This document shows positions 1 through 8,668 of a DNA stretch of 64,000 nucleotides, one piece after another; position 1 is the first letter of the stretch; each line of letters opens with the position of its first letter. The translations under genes were made by a program, and so were the position numbers. The DNA is taken from assembly GCF_008710705.1 (NCBI RefSeq), contig NZ_VYRZ01000003.1:62001-126000 (forward strand), given 5' to 3'. The notes under the pieces were generated by a model. That model saw only the letters and a list, made by a program, of their open reading frames with translations. It was not told the origin of the DNA and did no database searches. The stretch comes from Microbacterium radiodurans. Lineage in GTDB: Bacteria; Actinomycetota; Actinomycetes; Actinomycetales; Microbacteriaceae.

Positions 1-441
1 GGCCTGCTGCTCCAGGATGCCGACCGCTTCCCCGCCGACATCGAGTCGGTCGCGAAGGACTGGCAGCTGGTCTCGGGCGAGCGCCCCGACCCCTCGGAGC
101 TCGAGGGCATGATCTTCGCGTGGAAGTCCTGCCGCGCGGTGAAATCGAACGCGATCGTGCTCGCGCAGGGATCGGCGACGGTCGGCATCGGCATGGGGCA
201 GGTCAACCGCGTCGACTCGTGCCGCCTCGCGGTCGAGCGCGCCGGCGACCGCGCGACCGGGTCGGTCGCGGCATCCGATGCCTTCTTCCCCTTCGCCGAC
301 GGGCCTCAGGTGCTCATCGACGCCGGGATCAAGACGATCATCCAGCCCGGTGGATCGGTGCGCGACCAGGAGGTCGTCGACGCCGCCCGCGCCGCCGGCG
401 TGACGATGTTCTTCACGGGCGAGCGTCACTTCTTCCACTGA
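1..441 (+). CDS. purH: Bifunctional AICAR formyltransferase / IMP cyclohydrolase (PurH), C-terminal part, cut by window edge
   Basis: PurH carries out the last two steps of purine synthesis: 10-formyl-THF-dependent formylation of AICAR (ZMP), then ring closure to IMP in the cytosol. The reading frame is open from base 1 and lacks a start, so only about 146 C-terminal residues are present. Family signatures of the formyltransferase half are visible: [37 protein letters not shown] and the ending GERHFFH, which is the usual PurH C-terminus. The GQVNRVDS and DAFFPF blocks belong to the AICAR-binding site in this family. The protein ends normally and is followed by a hairpin. Its substrate ZMP is the ligand precursor of the riboswitch ahead of glyA further along. 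Identification is secure; nothing can be said about the N-terminal half. Confidence 0.96.
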   Translation, partial: GLLLQDADRFPADIESVAKDWQLVSGERPDPSELEGMIFAWKSCRAVKSNAIVLAQGSATVGIGMGQVNRVDSCRLAVERAGDRATGSVAASDAFFPFADGPQVLIDAGIKTIIQPGGSVRDQEVVDAARAAGVTMFFTGERHFFH

Positions 442-469
442 TCGCTCGTGACGCCCGCCGTCGGCCGGA

Positions 470-500
470 CACCGCTTGCCCGCCTCGGAGTCAAGCGGTG
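470..500. terminator. Hairpin downstream of purH
   Basis: A 9-bp perfect inverted repeat (CACCGCTTG / CAAGCGGTG) with a 13-base loop lies 28 bases after the purH stop. It has no T-tract, as is common in high-GC actinobacteria, so terminator function is inferred from position and structure. Confidence 0.5.
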
Positions 501-559
501 ATCGGCGGACGCGGCCCGGGCGATAGGGTCGCATCGGAGACCGTCCGGGGGAGGAACGC

Positions 560-1969
560 GTGATCTGGGAGATCGACGAGCGCCAGCGCACCATCGAGGG
601 CCTCGACGCCGACGGGCGTCCGCGTCCGGAATACGCCGCATCGCTCGGGCTGGTCCGTGCGCCGTTCGGACGCCGGGCGCTCGCGACGGTGATCGAGGCG
701 CTCGTCGTCGTCCTGCTGCAGCTGCCGATGGCGCTGATCGCGCTGCCGGCGCTGATCGGCGCCGCGCTCGCGGCCGACCCGGTGGCGGCCCTCGCGGGAC
801 GCGACGACCTCGTGCTCGTGATCGTGGTCGCCGCCGCGAGCAGCGTCCTGTCGACGGCGTTCATCCTCGTCCAGCTGATCCTGCTCGGTCGTCGCGGTGT
901 GACGATCGGCAAGGCGGCGACCGGGCTGCGCGCGGTGAACGTCCGCACGCTCGAGCGACCGGGGTTCTGGCGCGGCGCGGTGGTCCGCTATCTCGTCCTG
1001 TCGCTGAGCTTCGCGATCCCCGTGCTCGGTCCGCTCCTCGTGATCGCGCTCTCGCCGCTGTTCGACCCCGCCCGCCGCGGACGCAGCTGGCCGGACGTCG
1101 TCGCGGCGACGTGGCTCGTCGACATCCGCAACGGCCTCAACCCGTACGACCAGAAGCGGATGCGCATCGCCCGCAAGACGGCCGCGACCGATCTGCGCGA
1201 CGAGAAGGCCGAGCTGCCCTCCCTCGCCACTCCCGGCGCCGGCGGCGGAGCGGGAGCCTACGTGCCGCTCGCGCGCAATCGCGGCGGCGTCCTCGGCGCG
1301 GTGCGCTCGGCCCCCGGCGCCGGCGTCGTCGGCGATGACGCGGATGCCGCGGTCGACCACCCGTCGGCCATTCCCACCACGGTCGCCCCCGCTCCCTTCG
1401 CGGCCTCCGCACCTTCTCCGGCACCCGCCGCCGCCGCGCCGGCCGCCCCGCCCGCTCCTGTTGCGGTCCCCGCCACCGCGGGCCTCGCCGCGGAGCCGGG
1501 ACTCGCCGCCCCCGGCGCCATCGTCGCGCCCGCGGCGGGCGCATCCGCGTGGACCCCGCCGCCGCTGCTCGAGGAGGAGCGGGCTCCGGCTGCCGCACCG
1601 GCTGCCGCACCCGCACCTGCCCCGGGCGCGCCCGCCTCGACCCGGATCACCCTCACGCTCGATTCCGGCGAGACGGTCGCCGTGACCGGGGGCGGCGTCG
1701 TGCTCGGACGGGCCCCGGCGACGGGTCCGGACGACCGGGACGTCGAGCCGGTGCCCGTCGCCGACCCCTCGCGGTCGATCTCGAAGACCCACTGGGCGCT
1801 GCTGCGCGCCGGCGACAGCCTCACCGCCGTCGAGCGCGGCTCGACCAACGGCAGTGTGCTCGTCCGGGCCGGTGCCGAGCAGCCGCTCGAGCCCGGCGTC
1901 GCCGTCGACGTCCGAAGCGGCGACACCATCCGCTTCGGCGACCGCTCGGCCACCGTGGCCGTCGGCTGA
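560..1969 (+). CDS. RDD-family membrane protein with C-terminal FHA domain (T7SS-associated)
   Basis: 469 residues, GTG start preceded by a strong GGGGGAGGA site at 546-554. The N-terminal 170 residues contain three hydrophobic segments (about 36-62, 86-112, 145-170) and the RDD-type pattern GRRGVTIGKAATGLRAVN. After a cytoplasmic basic stretch there is a Pro/Ala-rich linker (about 230-365), then an FHA domain at about 375-465 with VLGR, SRSISKTHW and RGSTNGS, the phosphothreonine-binding motifs of the family. It therefore looks like a membrane-anchored reader of Ser/Thr phosphorylation. The next gene, 43 bases downstream on the same strand, is an FHA-containing T7SS ATPase, so a role in assembling or controlling that machine is inferred. 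A candidate -10 box TAGGGT lies at 534-539. Domain calls are firm; the role is inference from neighbours. Confidence 0.85.
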   Translation: MIWEIDERQRTIEGLDADGRPRPEYAASLGLVRAPFGRRALATVIEALVVVLLQLPMALIALPALIGAALAADPVAALAGRDDLVLVIVVAAASSVLSTAFILVQLILLGRRGVTIGKAATGLRAVNVRTLERPGFWRGAVVRYLVLSLSFAIPVLGPLLVIALSPLFDPARRGRSWPDVVAATWLVDIRNGLNPYDQKRMRIARKTAATDLRDEKAELPSLATPGAGGGAGAYVPLARNRGGVLGAVRSAPGAGVVGDDADAAVDHPSAIPTTVAPAPFAASAPSPAPAAAAPAAPPAPVAVPATAGLAAEPGLAAPGAIVAPAAGASAWTPPPLLEEERAPAAAPAAAPAPAPGAPASTRITLTLDSGETVAVTGGGVVLGRAPATGPDDRDVEPVPVADPSRSISKTHWALLRAGDSLTAVERGSTNGSVLVRAGAEQPLEPGVAVDVRSGDTIRFGDRSATVAVG

Positions 1970-2012
1970 CCCGGCACCGCTCACGACCCGCATCCGCTGA
2001 CAGGAGCTCCCG

Positions 2013-5000
2013 TTGAGACTCAAGCTGACCCTCCAGCGCCGCGACCATTCCGGCACCGACATCGTCGTCACCTCGGATTCGACCGCGACCGTTCAGGACG
2101 TCGCGCGGCGCATCGTCGACAGCGACCCGCGGCGAGAGGTCCTGGCCGATCCAGCCGACGTCCTCACGCTGACCGTCGCGCCGCCCACGTCGCCCGACTT
2201 CGTGATGCTCGATCCGCAGATGCTCGTCAGCGACGCGCCCGTCGGGTCGGGCTTCGTCGCCTCGGTCGTCAACCTCGGTTCCGATTACGTCGCCGCACGC
2301 GGTGCCGGGGGCCCGGTCGCCGCGCTCCTGCAGGTCGTGGGCGGTCCGCTCGCCGGTCGCGAGTTCTCGCTGCCGCGGGGGCATTTCACCATCGGCCGTT
2401 CACAGGGCAACGACATCGTCATCGAGGACCGCCTGGTCTCCAAACGCCACGCGCGCATCGAGGTCGGCGCGTCCGTCGAGCTCGTGGATCTGAACTCGGC
2501 GAACGGCATCGTGATCGACGGCGGTCTCGTGCAGCGCCTGCGGGTCATCCCCGGGCAGCGCTTCCAGCTCGGCGACACCGAGCTGGTCGTGACGATGGCC
2601 GAGGACTTCGCGCCGGTCGAGCAGGATCCGGTGCTCGAGCGCGGCGGCTCGCTCCTGTTCAACCGCAGTCCGCGTGTCGAGGAGCGGTACGTCGGCGAGG
2701 AGCTCGAAGAGCCGCGGATGCCGAAGGACCCCGTCTCGCGGATCTTCCCCTGGCCGATGCTCGTCGCGCCGCTCATCCTCGGCATCGCGCTCTTCTCGAT
2801 CACGAACCAGCCTCGGACGCTCCTCATCGTCTTCATGACGCCGATGATGCTGCTCGGCAACTTCATCTCGCAGCGCACCCAACTCGGCCAGAAGCAGCGC
2901 AAGGAGGTGGAGATCTTCGAGCGCACCTACGAGGAGCTCGAAGAGAAGCTCTACCGGCTGCGTCCGCGCGAGCGTGATGTCCGCAACGCCGAGGTGCCCC
3001 CGGTGGCCGTCGTGTTCGAGCAGGCGATGCAGCTGGGGCCCATGCTCTGGACCCGGCGCCCCGAGCACTGGAACTTCCTCGCCGTGCGCATGGGGTCGTC
3101 GCAGGCGCCGTCGCGCACGTCGATCAGGCGCGCGGAGAATCCCGATGCGCTCCAGGAGTACGTCGAACGCGTCGATCGGCTGCGCGATCGCTACCGGATC
3201 ATCGACGGCGTCCCGGTCCTCGAGTCCCTGCAGAGCGTGGGAGTGCTCGGCGTCGCCGGCGGTGCGCGCGAGGTGGCCGACGCCCTCCGCGGCCTCGCGG
3301 TGCAGCTGTTCGGACTCCATTCGCCCAACGACCTCGTCGCCGTCGCCCTCACCGAGCCCGATTGGGCCAAGGAGCTCGAGTGGCTGAAGTGGCTGCCGCA
3401 CACCTCGAGCGAGCGCAGCCCCTTCCGGGAGATGCCGCTGTCGGATTCCGCCTCCACGGGGGCGGCGATGCTCTCGGGGCTCGAGGAGCTCGTCATGCGC
3501 CGGTCGAAGGCGGCATCCGCGCCCCGTCTGCCCTTCGACGACGACTGGGACCCGATGCGCTACGGCACCGACGTGCGTCGCGCCGCCGAGGAGGCGACCT
3601 TCCCCGGCCAGACCGCGGTCGTGGTCATCGTGACCTCGGACGCGCCGGTGGATCGCGCCCGGCTCACCCAGGTGCTCGAGCGCGGCGCCGATGTCGGTGT
3701 CTACGGCATCTTCGTCGCCCCCGTCGTCGACGCCCTCCCGGCCGTCTGCCGCACGTTCGTGGATGTCTCGGCCGGACTGTCGAACGCTCGCGTCGGTACG
3801 GTGCGCAGCGGCGTCGAGTACGCGACGACCGAGGTCGAGGGCGTCTCGAACGAGCTCATGACGGTGCTGGCGAAGCGCCTCGCTCCGGTCGCCGATGCGA
3901 GCACGGTCATCGAGGACTCCTCCGACATCCCGAATGCCGTGATGTTCCTCTCGCTCGTGGGCTCCGAGCTCGCCGGCGACCCCTCATTCGCGATCGAGCG
4001 GTGGCGCGAGAACAACACGATCCTCGACCGCTCGGGCGCCGCGCTGCCGAGACTGAAGAAGTCCGGCAACCTGCGCGCGATCGTCGGGCAGGGCGCGACG
4101 GACGCGATGACGCTCGACCTCCGCAGCCAGGGGCCGCACGCGCTCGTGGGAGGAACGACCGGTGCCGGCAAGTCGGAGTTCCTGCAGGCCTGGGTGCTCG
4201 GCATGGCCGCGGCGCACAGCCCCGACCGCGTCACCTTCCTCTTCGTGGACTACAAGGGCGGGTCGGCCTTTGCCGACTGCGTCGAGCTGCCGCACACCGT
4301 GGGCCTCGTCACCGACCTGAGCCCGCACCTCGTGCGCCGGGCGCTCACGAGCCTCCGCGCCGAGCTGCACCACCGCGAGCACCTCTTCAACCGCAAGAAG
4401 GCGAAGGACCTGCTCGAACTCGAGAAGCGGCGCGACCCCGAGACGCCGCCGGCGCTCGTGCTCGTCATCGACGAGTTCGCGGCGCTCGCCGGCGAGGTTC
4501 CGGAGTTCGTCGACGGTGTCGTCGACATCGCCCAGCGCGGCCGTTCCCTCGGCATCCACCTCATCATGGCCACCCAGCGTCCCGCGGGCGTCATCAAGGA
4601 CAACCTGCGGGCCAACACCAACCTGCGCGTCGCCCTCCGCATGGCCGACGAGTCGGATTCGAAGGACGTCGTGGACGACCCGGTGGCGGCGCGCTTCGAT
4701 CCGAGCATTCCCGGCCGCGGGATCGCCAAGACCGGCCCCGGGCGACTCGTCCCGTTCCAGTCGGCGTACGCGGGAGGCTGGAGCACCGACGAGGTCGTCG
4801 CCGCCGATGTGTCGATCGCCGAGCTGCGGTTCGGCTCGGTGCAGCGATGGGAGATCGACGAGCAGCCCGAGGACCCCGCCGCGGCGATCGACCCGGGTCC
4901 GAACGATCAGAAGCGGATCGTGGCGACCCTCGTCGCGGCGGCCAACCACGCCGCCATCCCGGCGCCCCGACGCCCCTGGCTCGACGACCTCGAGACGACG

Positions 5001-6650
5001 GTCGACATCCGCATGCTCCCCGCCGGCCGCGGGGGAGCGATCCTCATCGGCAAGAGCGACATCCCCGAGCGTCAGCTGCAGGAGGCGGTCTACTTCGACC
5101 CCGACCGCGACGGCTCGATGCTCGTCTACGGCACGAGCGGCTCCGGCAAGTCGACGGTGCTGAAGACGATCGCGATCGCGGCGGCGACGACGGGGCGGCG
5201 TGCCGAGAACATCGAGGTCTACGGTCTCGACTTCGGCTCGGGGTCGCTCAAGAGCCTCGAGGGACTGCCGCACGTCGGTTCGGTGATCCCCGGCGACGAC
5301 GCCGAGCGCGTGCAGCGCATCATGCGCTCGCTGGGCGCCGTGCTCGACGACCGGGGCAAGCGGTTCAGTGCCGCGAACGCCTCGACGATCGCCGAGTACC
5401 GCGATCTGACCGGGCGCGACGAGGCCCGCATCGTGCTTCTCCTCGACGGACTTCCGCAGTTCCGCGCCGAGTGGGAGTCGACGACGGCCCGGATGCCGTT
5501 CTATCAGGCGTTCATGCGGATCCTCGGCGAGGGTCGTCCGCTCGGCGTTCACGTCGTGGCGACGGCGGATCGCTCCGGGTCGGTTCCGACGGCCGTCAGC
5601 TCGAACATCTCGCGCCGTGTCGTGCTGCGCCTCTCGGATGAGAACGCCTACGGGCTGCTCAACGCGCCGAAGGATGTGCTCGATGAGCGCTCGGCGCCGG
5701 GCCGCGCGATCGTCGACGGGTTCGAGACGCAGATCGCGGTGCTCGGCGGAACGCCGAACGTGGCGGAGCAGACGAAGCTCCTCGCGCAGCTCGCCGACGA
5801 GCTTCGCGCTCGCGGCGTGCGCGAGGTTCCCGAGATCGGCTCGCTGCCGACGCGTCTGGCCCTCACGGATCTGCCCGAGCGCATCGGGGAGTTCCCGGTG
5901 CTCGGCGTCGCCGAGGACACGCTCGCCGCGCGGGAGTTCGACCCGGTGGGCACCTTCGTCGTCGCGGGGCCGCCGATGGCGGGCAAGACGACCGCCATGA
6001 AGGCGCTCGTCGCCTCGATGATGCGGCTCGATCCCGAGGTCACGCTCTTCCACTTCGGCGGGCGACGCTCGCAGTTGCGCCAGTATGCGCCGTGGATGCG
6101 CAGCGCCACCACACCGGACGACGCGAAGGAACTGGCGACCGAGCTCGCGGAGCTCGTCGGCGATGAGACGCTGGGGCGCCGCATTCTCATCGTCGTCGAG
6201 GACGTGCCGCAGTTCGCGGATTCGCCCGCGGAGCGACCGCTGAAGGCGCTCTTCCAGGCGGTGAACCGCAGCGATCACCTGCTGATCGGCGATGCCGACG
6301 TGACGCAGGTGACCAGCGGTTTCGGCCTCGTCGGAGACTTCAAGGGCGGACGAAAGGGCATCATCCTCAAACCGGATGCCTTCGACGGCGATGCGGTGTT
6401 CAAGGTCCCGTTCCCGAAGGTCAAGCGCAGCGACTTCCCGGAAGGCCGCGGCATCTTCGTCCAGGCCGGTCGCGCCGTGACGGTGCAGATGCCGCTGGTG
6501 GATGCCGCGACGGTTCCCGCCGGCGCGACGGCGGGTGCGTCGGCGGCTGCGGGGTCGACGGGTGCACCGTCCCCGACGGCGAGCGGTGGAGCTGAGGCTC
6601 CGGCGCCGGTCCCCGTGCCGGTCGAGACGATCGTCGAGCCCGGCGCCTGA
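2013..6650 (+). CDS. eccC: Type VII secretion FtsK/SpoIIIE ATPase with N-terminal FHA domain (EccC/EssC-like)
   Basis: 1545 residues with a TTG start; AGGAG lies at 2002-2006. Order of parts: residues 1-95 resemble a beta-grasp (ubiquitin/YukD-like) fold; FHA at about 108-190 (TIGRSQGNDI, SKRHARI, LNSANG); two membrane helices at about 246-290; then three P-loop ATPase modules. Walker A lysines are K720 (GGTTGAGKS), K1046 (YGTSGSGKS) and K1325 (AGPPMAGKT). Only module 1 has a full Walker B (VLVIDEFAAL, about 816-825); modules 2 and 3 have LLLDG and IVVED, the degenerate pattern known for EccC/EssC. This ATPase drives export of WXG100 proteins through the T7SS membrane complex. FHA plus fused ATPases is closer to firmicute EssC than to mycobacterial EccCa/b. 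No EccB, EccD, EccE or MycP gene is in the window. The Ala/Ser/Pro tail is low complexity. Confidence 0.93.
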   Translation: MRLKLTLQRRDHSGTDIVVTSDSTATVQDVARRIVDSDPRREVLADPADVLTLTVAPPTSPDFVMLDPQMLVSDAPVGSGFVASVVNLGSDYVAARGAGGPVAALLQVVGGPLAGREFSLPRGHFTIGRSQGNDIVIEDRLVSKRHARIEVGASVELVDLNSANGIVIDGGLVQRLRVIPGQRFQLGDTELVVTMAEDFAPVEQDPVLERGGSLLFNRSPRVEERYVGEELEEPRMPKDPVSRIFPWPMLVAPLILGIALFSITNQPRTLLIVFMTPMMLLGNFISQRTQLGQKQRKEVEIFERTYEELEEKLYRLRPRERDVRNAEVPPVAVVFEQAMQLGPMLWTRRPEHWNFLAVRMGSSQAPSRTSIRRAENPDALQEYVERVDRLRDRYRIIDGVPVLESLQSVGVLGVAGGAREVADALRGLAVQLFGLHSPNDLVAVALTEPDWAKELEWLKWLPHTSSERSPFREMPLSDSASTGAAMLSGLEELVMRRSKAASAPRLPFDDDWDPMRYGTDVRRAAEEATFPGQTAVVVIVTSDAPVDRARLTQVLERGADVGVYGIFVAPVVDALPAVCRTFVDVSAGLSNARVGTVRSGVEYATTEVEGVSNELMTVLAKRLAPVADASTVIEDSSDIPNAVMFLSLVGSELAGDPSFAIERWRENNTILDRSGAALPRLKKSGNLRAIVGQGATDAMTLDLRSQGPHALVGGTTGAGKSEFLQAWVLGMAAAHSPDRVTFLFVDYKGGSAFADCVELPHTVGLVTDLSPHLVRRALTSLRAELHHREHLFNRKKAKDLLELEKRRDPETPPALVLVIDEFAALAGEVPEFVDGVVDIAQRGRSLGIHLIMATQRPAGVIKDNLRANTNLRVALRMADESDSKDVVDDPVAARFDPSIPGRGIAKTGPGRLVPFQSAYAGGWSTDEVVAADVSIAELRFGSVQRWEIDEQPEDPAAAIDPGPNDQKRIVATLVAAANHAAIPAPRRPWLDDLETTVDIRMLPAGRGGAILIGKSDIPERQLQEAVYFDPDRDGSMLVYGTSGSGKSTVLKTIAIAAATTGRRAENIEVYGLDFGSGSLKSLEGLPHVGSVIPGDDAERVQRIMRSLGAVLDDRGKRFSAANASTIAEYRDLTGRDEARIVLLLDGLPQFRAEWESTTARMPFYQAFMRILGEGRPLGVHVVATADRSGSVPTAVSSNISRRVVLRLSDENAYGLLNAPKDVLDERSAPGRAIVDGFETQIAVLGGTPNVAEQTKLLAQLADELRARGVREVPEIGSLPTRLALTDLPERIGEFPVLGVAEDTLAAREFDPVGTFVVAGPPMAGKTTAMKALVASMMRLDPEVTLFHFGGRRSQLRQYAPWMRSATTPDDAKELATELAELVGDETLGRRILIVVEDVPQFADSPAERPLKALFQAVNRSDHLLIGDADVTQVTSGFGLVGDFKGGRKGIILKPDAFDGDAVFKVPFPKVKRSDFPEGRGIFVQAGRAVTVQMPLVDAATVPAGATAGASAAAGSTGAPSPTASGGAEAPAPVPVPVETIVEPGA

Positions 6651-6656
6651 CGCGCG

Positions 6657-6697
6657 GGGTTCCGGCTCGTCGCCGCGCGCGCAACGAGCCGGAACCC
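6657..6697. terminator. Strong hairpin after eccC
   Basis: A perfect 14-bp inverted repeat (GGGTTCCGGCTCGT / ACGAGCCGGAACCC) with a 13-base loop starts 7 bases after the eccC stop. It separates the ATPase transcript from the WXG100 operon, which has its own promoter. It lacks a U-tract. Confidence 0.75.
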
Positions 6698-6787
6698 GGC
6701 ATCCGGGGAATCGGCATCGACGATCACGCTCCTGGACCAGCCGCCCGCTGTGGCTGCGGGAAAGCGATTGCATAGCAGATCGCAGGG

Positions 6788-6833
6788 TGGGGAGTTCTCC
6801 CCATCGACCCGAGTGGAGGATCCTGGATAGGTT
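6788..6833 (+). promoter_or_regulatory. WXG100 operon promoter with conserved palindromic element
   Basis: The 19-mer TGGGGAGTTCTCCCCATCG (6788-6806) contains a near-perfect palindrome. After exactly 21 bases comes a -10 box TAGGTT (6828-6833). The same 19-mer with one change, the same 21-base gap and a TAGNNT -10 box recur at 11565-11610 ahead of the second putative T7SS substrate operon. A poor -35 (TCGACC, 6804-6809) overlaps the right edge of the element, so an activator or alternative sigma factor is plausible. The remainder of 6698-6886 shows no gene. Confidence 0.65.
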
Positions 6834-6886
6834 TTCTGTGTCGGCTCCGGAGGGGGGTCGGACCAACGAATACGAGGAGGGCCGTC

Positions 6887-7174
6887 ATGGCTGATTTCGG
6901 TGCGTCTTACGGTGAGATGGAGCAGGTTGCGAACTCGCTGTCGCAGGCTCGTGATGACATTCAGGGTCAGCTGGACACCCTGAAGTCGCAGGTCGACACG
7001 CTGCTGGGTGATGACTTCAAGACGCAGCACGCGTCGGGGAAGTTCGGTGAGGGCTACTCGGAGCTGACGACGGGTCTGAAGAACGCGGTCGACGGCATCA
7101 ACGACATGTCCGACTCGCTGCTGGGCATGATGCGCGCGATCCAGGACCTCGACCAGCAGCTCGCCGGCAGCTGA
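6887..7174 (+). CDS. WXG100/ESAT-6-family T7SS substrate
   Basis: 95 residues, ATG start with a GAGGAGGG site just upstream. Two amphipathic helices (about 5-43 and 55-92) surround a turn, the size and layout of WXG100 proteins exported by T7SS as helical hairpin dimers. The canonical W-X-G turn is absent: the turn reads LLGDDFKTQHASGKFGEGY. Codon use differs from its neighbours, with many GGT, CGT, TCT and GTT codons, which suggests high expression or a separate history. It is the first gene of an operon driven by the conserved palindromic promoter, and a hairpin follows its stop. Assignment rests on length, predicted helices and position after eccC. It may be the major secreted structural substrate. 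Confidence 0.85.
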   Translation: MADFGASYGEMEQVANSLSQARDDIQGQLDTLKSQVDTLLGDDFKTQHASGKFGEGYSELTTGLKNAVDGINDMSDSLLGMMRAIQDLDQQLAGS

Positions 7175-7191
7175 CCCTTTCTCGCTCATCG

Positions 7192-7218
7192 AACCGGGGT
7201 GCATCGCGCACCCCGGTT
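7192..7218. terminator. Attenuating hairpin after the WXG100 gene
   Basis: A perfect 10-bp stem (AACCGGGGTG / CACCCCGGTT) with a 7-base loop, followed by TTTC, sits between the WXG100 gene and the next gene of the same operon. It could lower expression of the downstream genes relative to the WXG100 protein, or protect its mRNA end. Confidence 0.6.
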
Positions 7219-7241
7219 TCACCTGACCCTCGGAGGTGATC

Positions 7242-7544
7242 ATGGTCGACGTCCGTGTCGACTACGGCGCGATGCAGGCCAGCCGCACCGCGTACGCGAA
7301 CATGCGCGACGTGCTCGACGGCGCGACTCGCTCGATGTCGAATGTCTCGGGAGCGGCGGTCCCGCAGGATGTGCTGCGCAGGCGGCTCGAGGACCTGCAC
7401 GACTCGTGGGGCGGCGGCATCGACAAGCTCGCCCGCTACGCCGATGACGCGGGGGCCGGACTCGAGGGCATCCTCGAGGCGTTCCAGCAGCTCGACACCG
7501 AGCTCGGCAACAGCATGGTCCCGCAGGAAGGATCGGCATCGTGA
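7242..7544 (+). CDS. Small helical T7SS-associated protein
   Basis: 100 residues. The ATG at 7242 is preferred because GGAGG at 7232-7236 gives 5-base spacing; an in-frame GTG at 7236 would overlap that site. The sequence is charged and helical without a signal peptide (for example RTAYANMRDVLDGATRSM and a C-terminal helix ending near GNSMVPQEGSAS). The length fits a WXG100-like partner protein, though no WXG motif is present. It overlaps the next gene by 4 bases (GTGA), so the two are translationally coupled and the product may be a co-secreted partner or chaperone. No specific family is recognised. Confidence 0.75.
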   Translation: MVDVRVDYGAMQASRTAYANMRDVLDGATRSMSNVSGAAVPQDVLRRRLEDLHDSWGGGIDKLARYADDAGAGLEGILEAFQQLDTELGNSMVPQEGSAS

Positions 7545-8668
7545 CCGACTTCTCCGCTCTCGGCTTCGACCCGGCTCCCGGTGACGCGGCGACCCTGTCG
7601 GGATACGTCGACGCGCTCACCACCAGCTGCGAGGGCGTCGACGATGCGCTGTCGACGATGGACGGCTCCGACGATGCGGCCTGGGTCGGCCAGTCGGCGA
7701 CAGCCTTCCGTGCCGCGCTGAGCGAGGACTTCCGGCCCCACCTCAGCGACACGGGCGAGGCGCTGCACACCTCGCGCACGGCTCTGGCCACCTGGACCGA
7801 TCAGCTCGCGAACTACCAGCGTCGCGCGGCCGCACTCGCCGAAGAGGCGAACACCGCCTCGGCGAGCGTCGCGTCGTCGGAGAACGCCCACGCGCAGGCG
7901 CAGGCGAACAAGGATGACGACGACGCCGATCCGGATGCCGTGTCGAACGCCTCGACGGCACTCGCGAACGCGCAGGGCGAGCTCGAGTCGATCCGCGCGC
8001 GTGCCCGTCAGCTGAAGGACGAGGTCGACACCGATGCCGCCGCGGCAGCCGGTTCGCTGCTGTCGGCGAGCGATGTGCTGAACGGCTACGCCGGCAACGC
8101 GTTCACCAACTTCCTCGGCTCGGCCGGCGACTGGCTCGCCGATGCCGGCAACTGGCTCATGGACAACGTGGTGCCGATCCTCGAGGACATCCTCCGGGCG
8201 GCGCTCCCGATCATCGCGATCCTCTCGCTCTTCATCCCCGTCCTCGGCACCGTGGCGCTCATCATGTCGATCGCGCTGGTCGCGATCGACGGCCTGCAGT
8301 GGGCGACCGGCCGCGGCACCTTCGCGGAGTTCGCGACGGGCGCGCTCGGCCTGCTCGCCGGCGGGGCACTCGGCCAGGCGGCGAAGGCCCTCATCGGCCC
8401 CGGCGGGCAGGTGCTGATCCCGTCGATCCAGGGCATGACCCCGGCGATCGCCGGCGGTGGGGCCGCGGCGGGAAGCGTCGCCGTCGCCCTGAACGTCAAC
8501 CTCCCGAACATGGTCGCGAACACCTACTGGACCATGAACACCGCGATGGACGCCCACAGCAAGGGCACCGACTTCGTCGACAGCCTCACCGGGCCGTGGC
8601 AGAACCTCTCCGAGCGGTTCAACAACACCGTGCGCGGCAACGGCCCCCGAACCGACGAGGAGATCTGA
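7541..8668 (+). CDS. WXG-domain protein with glycine-rich hydrophobic region, putative T7SS substrate
   Basis: 375 residues, GTG start overlapping the upstream stop. Residues 1-100 form a WXG-type helical domain containing DAAWVGQSATAFR. A long charged helical or coiled stretch follows at about 100-170 (ADALAEEAN-like, KDDDDAD, RARARQLKDEVD). The region from about 195 to 330 is hydrophobic and rich in Gly and Ala, with GxxxG-like patterns (ALGLLAGGALG) and probably three or four membrane-spanning or membrane-inserting segments. No enzymatic motif is seen. The arrangement resembles T7SS substrates whose C-terminal part acts on membranes, but that is inference. The next gene overlaps at 8668, and a multi-TM protein follows two genes later. 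Confidence 0.8.
   Translation: MTDFSALGFDPAPGDAATLSGYVDALTTSCEGVDDALSTMDGSDDAAWVGQSATAFRAALSEDFRPHLSDTGEALHTSRTALATWTDQLANYQRRAAALAEEANTASASVASSENAHAQAQANKDDDDADPDAVSNASTALANAQGELESIRARARQLKDEVDTDAAAAAGSLLSASDVLNGYAGNAFTNFLGSAGDWLADAGNWLMDNVVPILEDILRAALPIIAILSLFIPVLGTVALIMSIALVAIDGLQWATGRGTFAEFATGALGLLAGGALGQAAKALIGPGGQVLIPSIQGMTPAIAGGGAAAGSVAVALNVNLPNMVANTYWTMNTAMDAHSKGTDFVDSLTGPWQNLSERFNNTVRGNGPRTDEEI

Noticed and set aside
3984..6866. A 960-codon reverse-strand ORF over eccC
   Set aside because: It is Arg/Asp/Glu-rich translation of the antisense of a well-conserved ATPase gene, with no family motifs; such long antisense frames are normal at this GC content.
7236..7241. GTG at 7236 as start of the second WXG operon gene
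   Set aside because: It overlaps the GGAGG ribosome site; the ATG at 7242 has ideal spacing.
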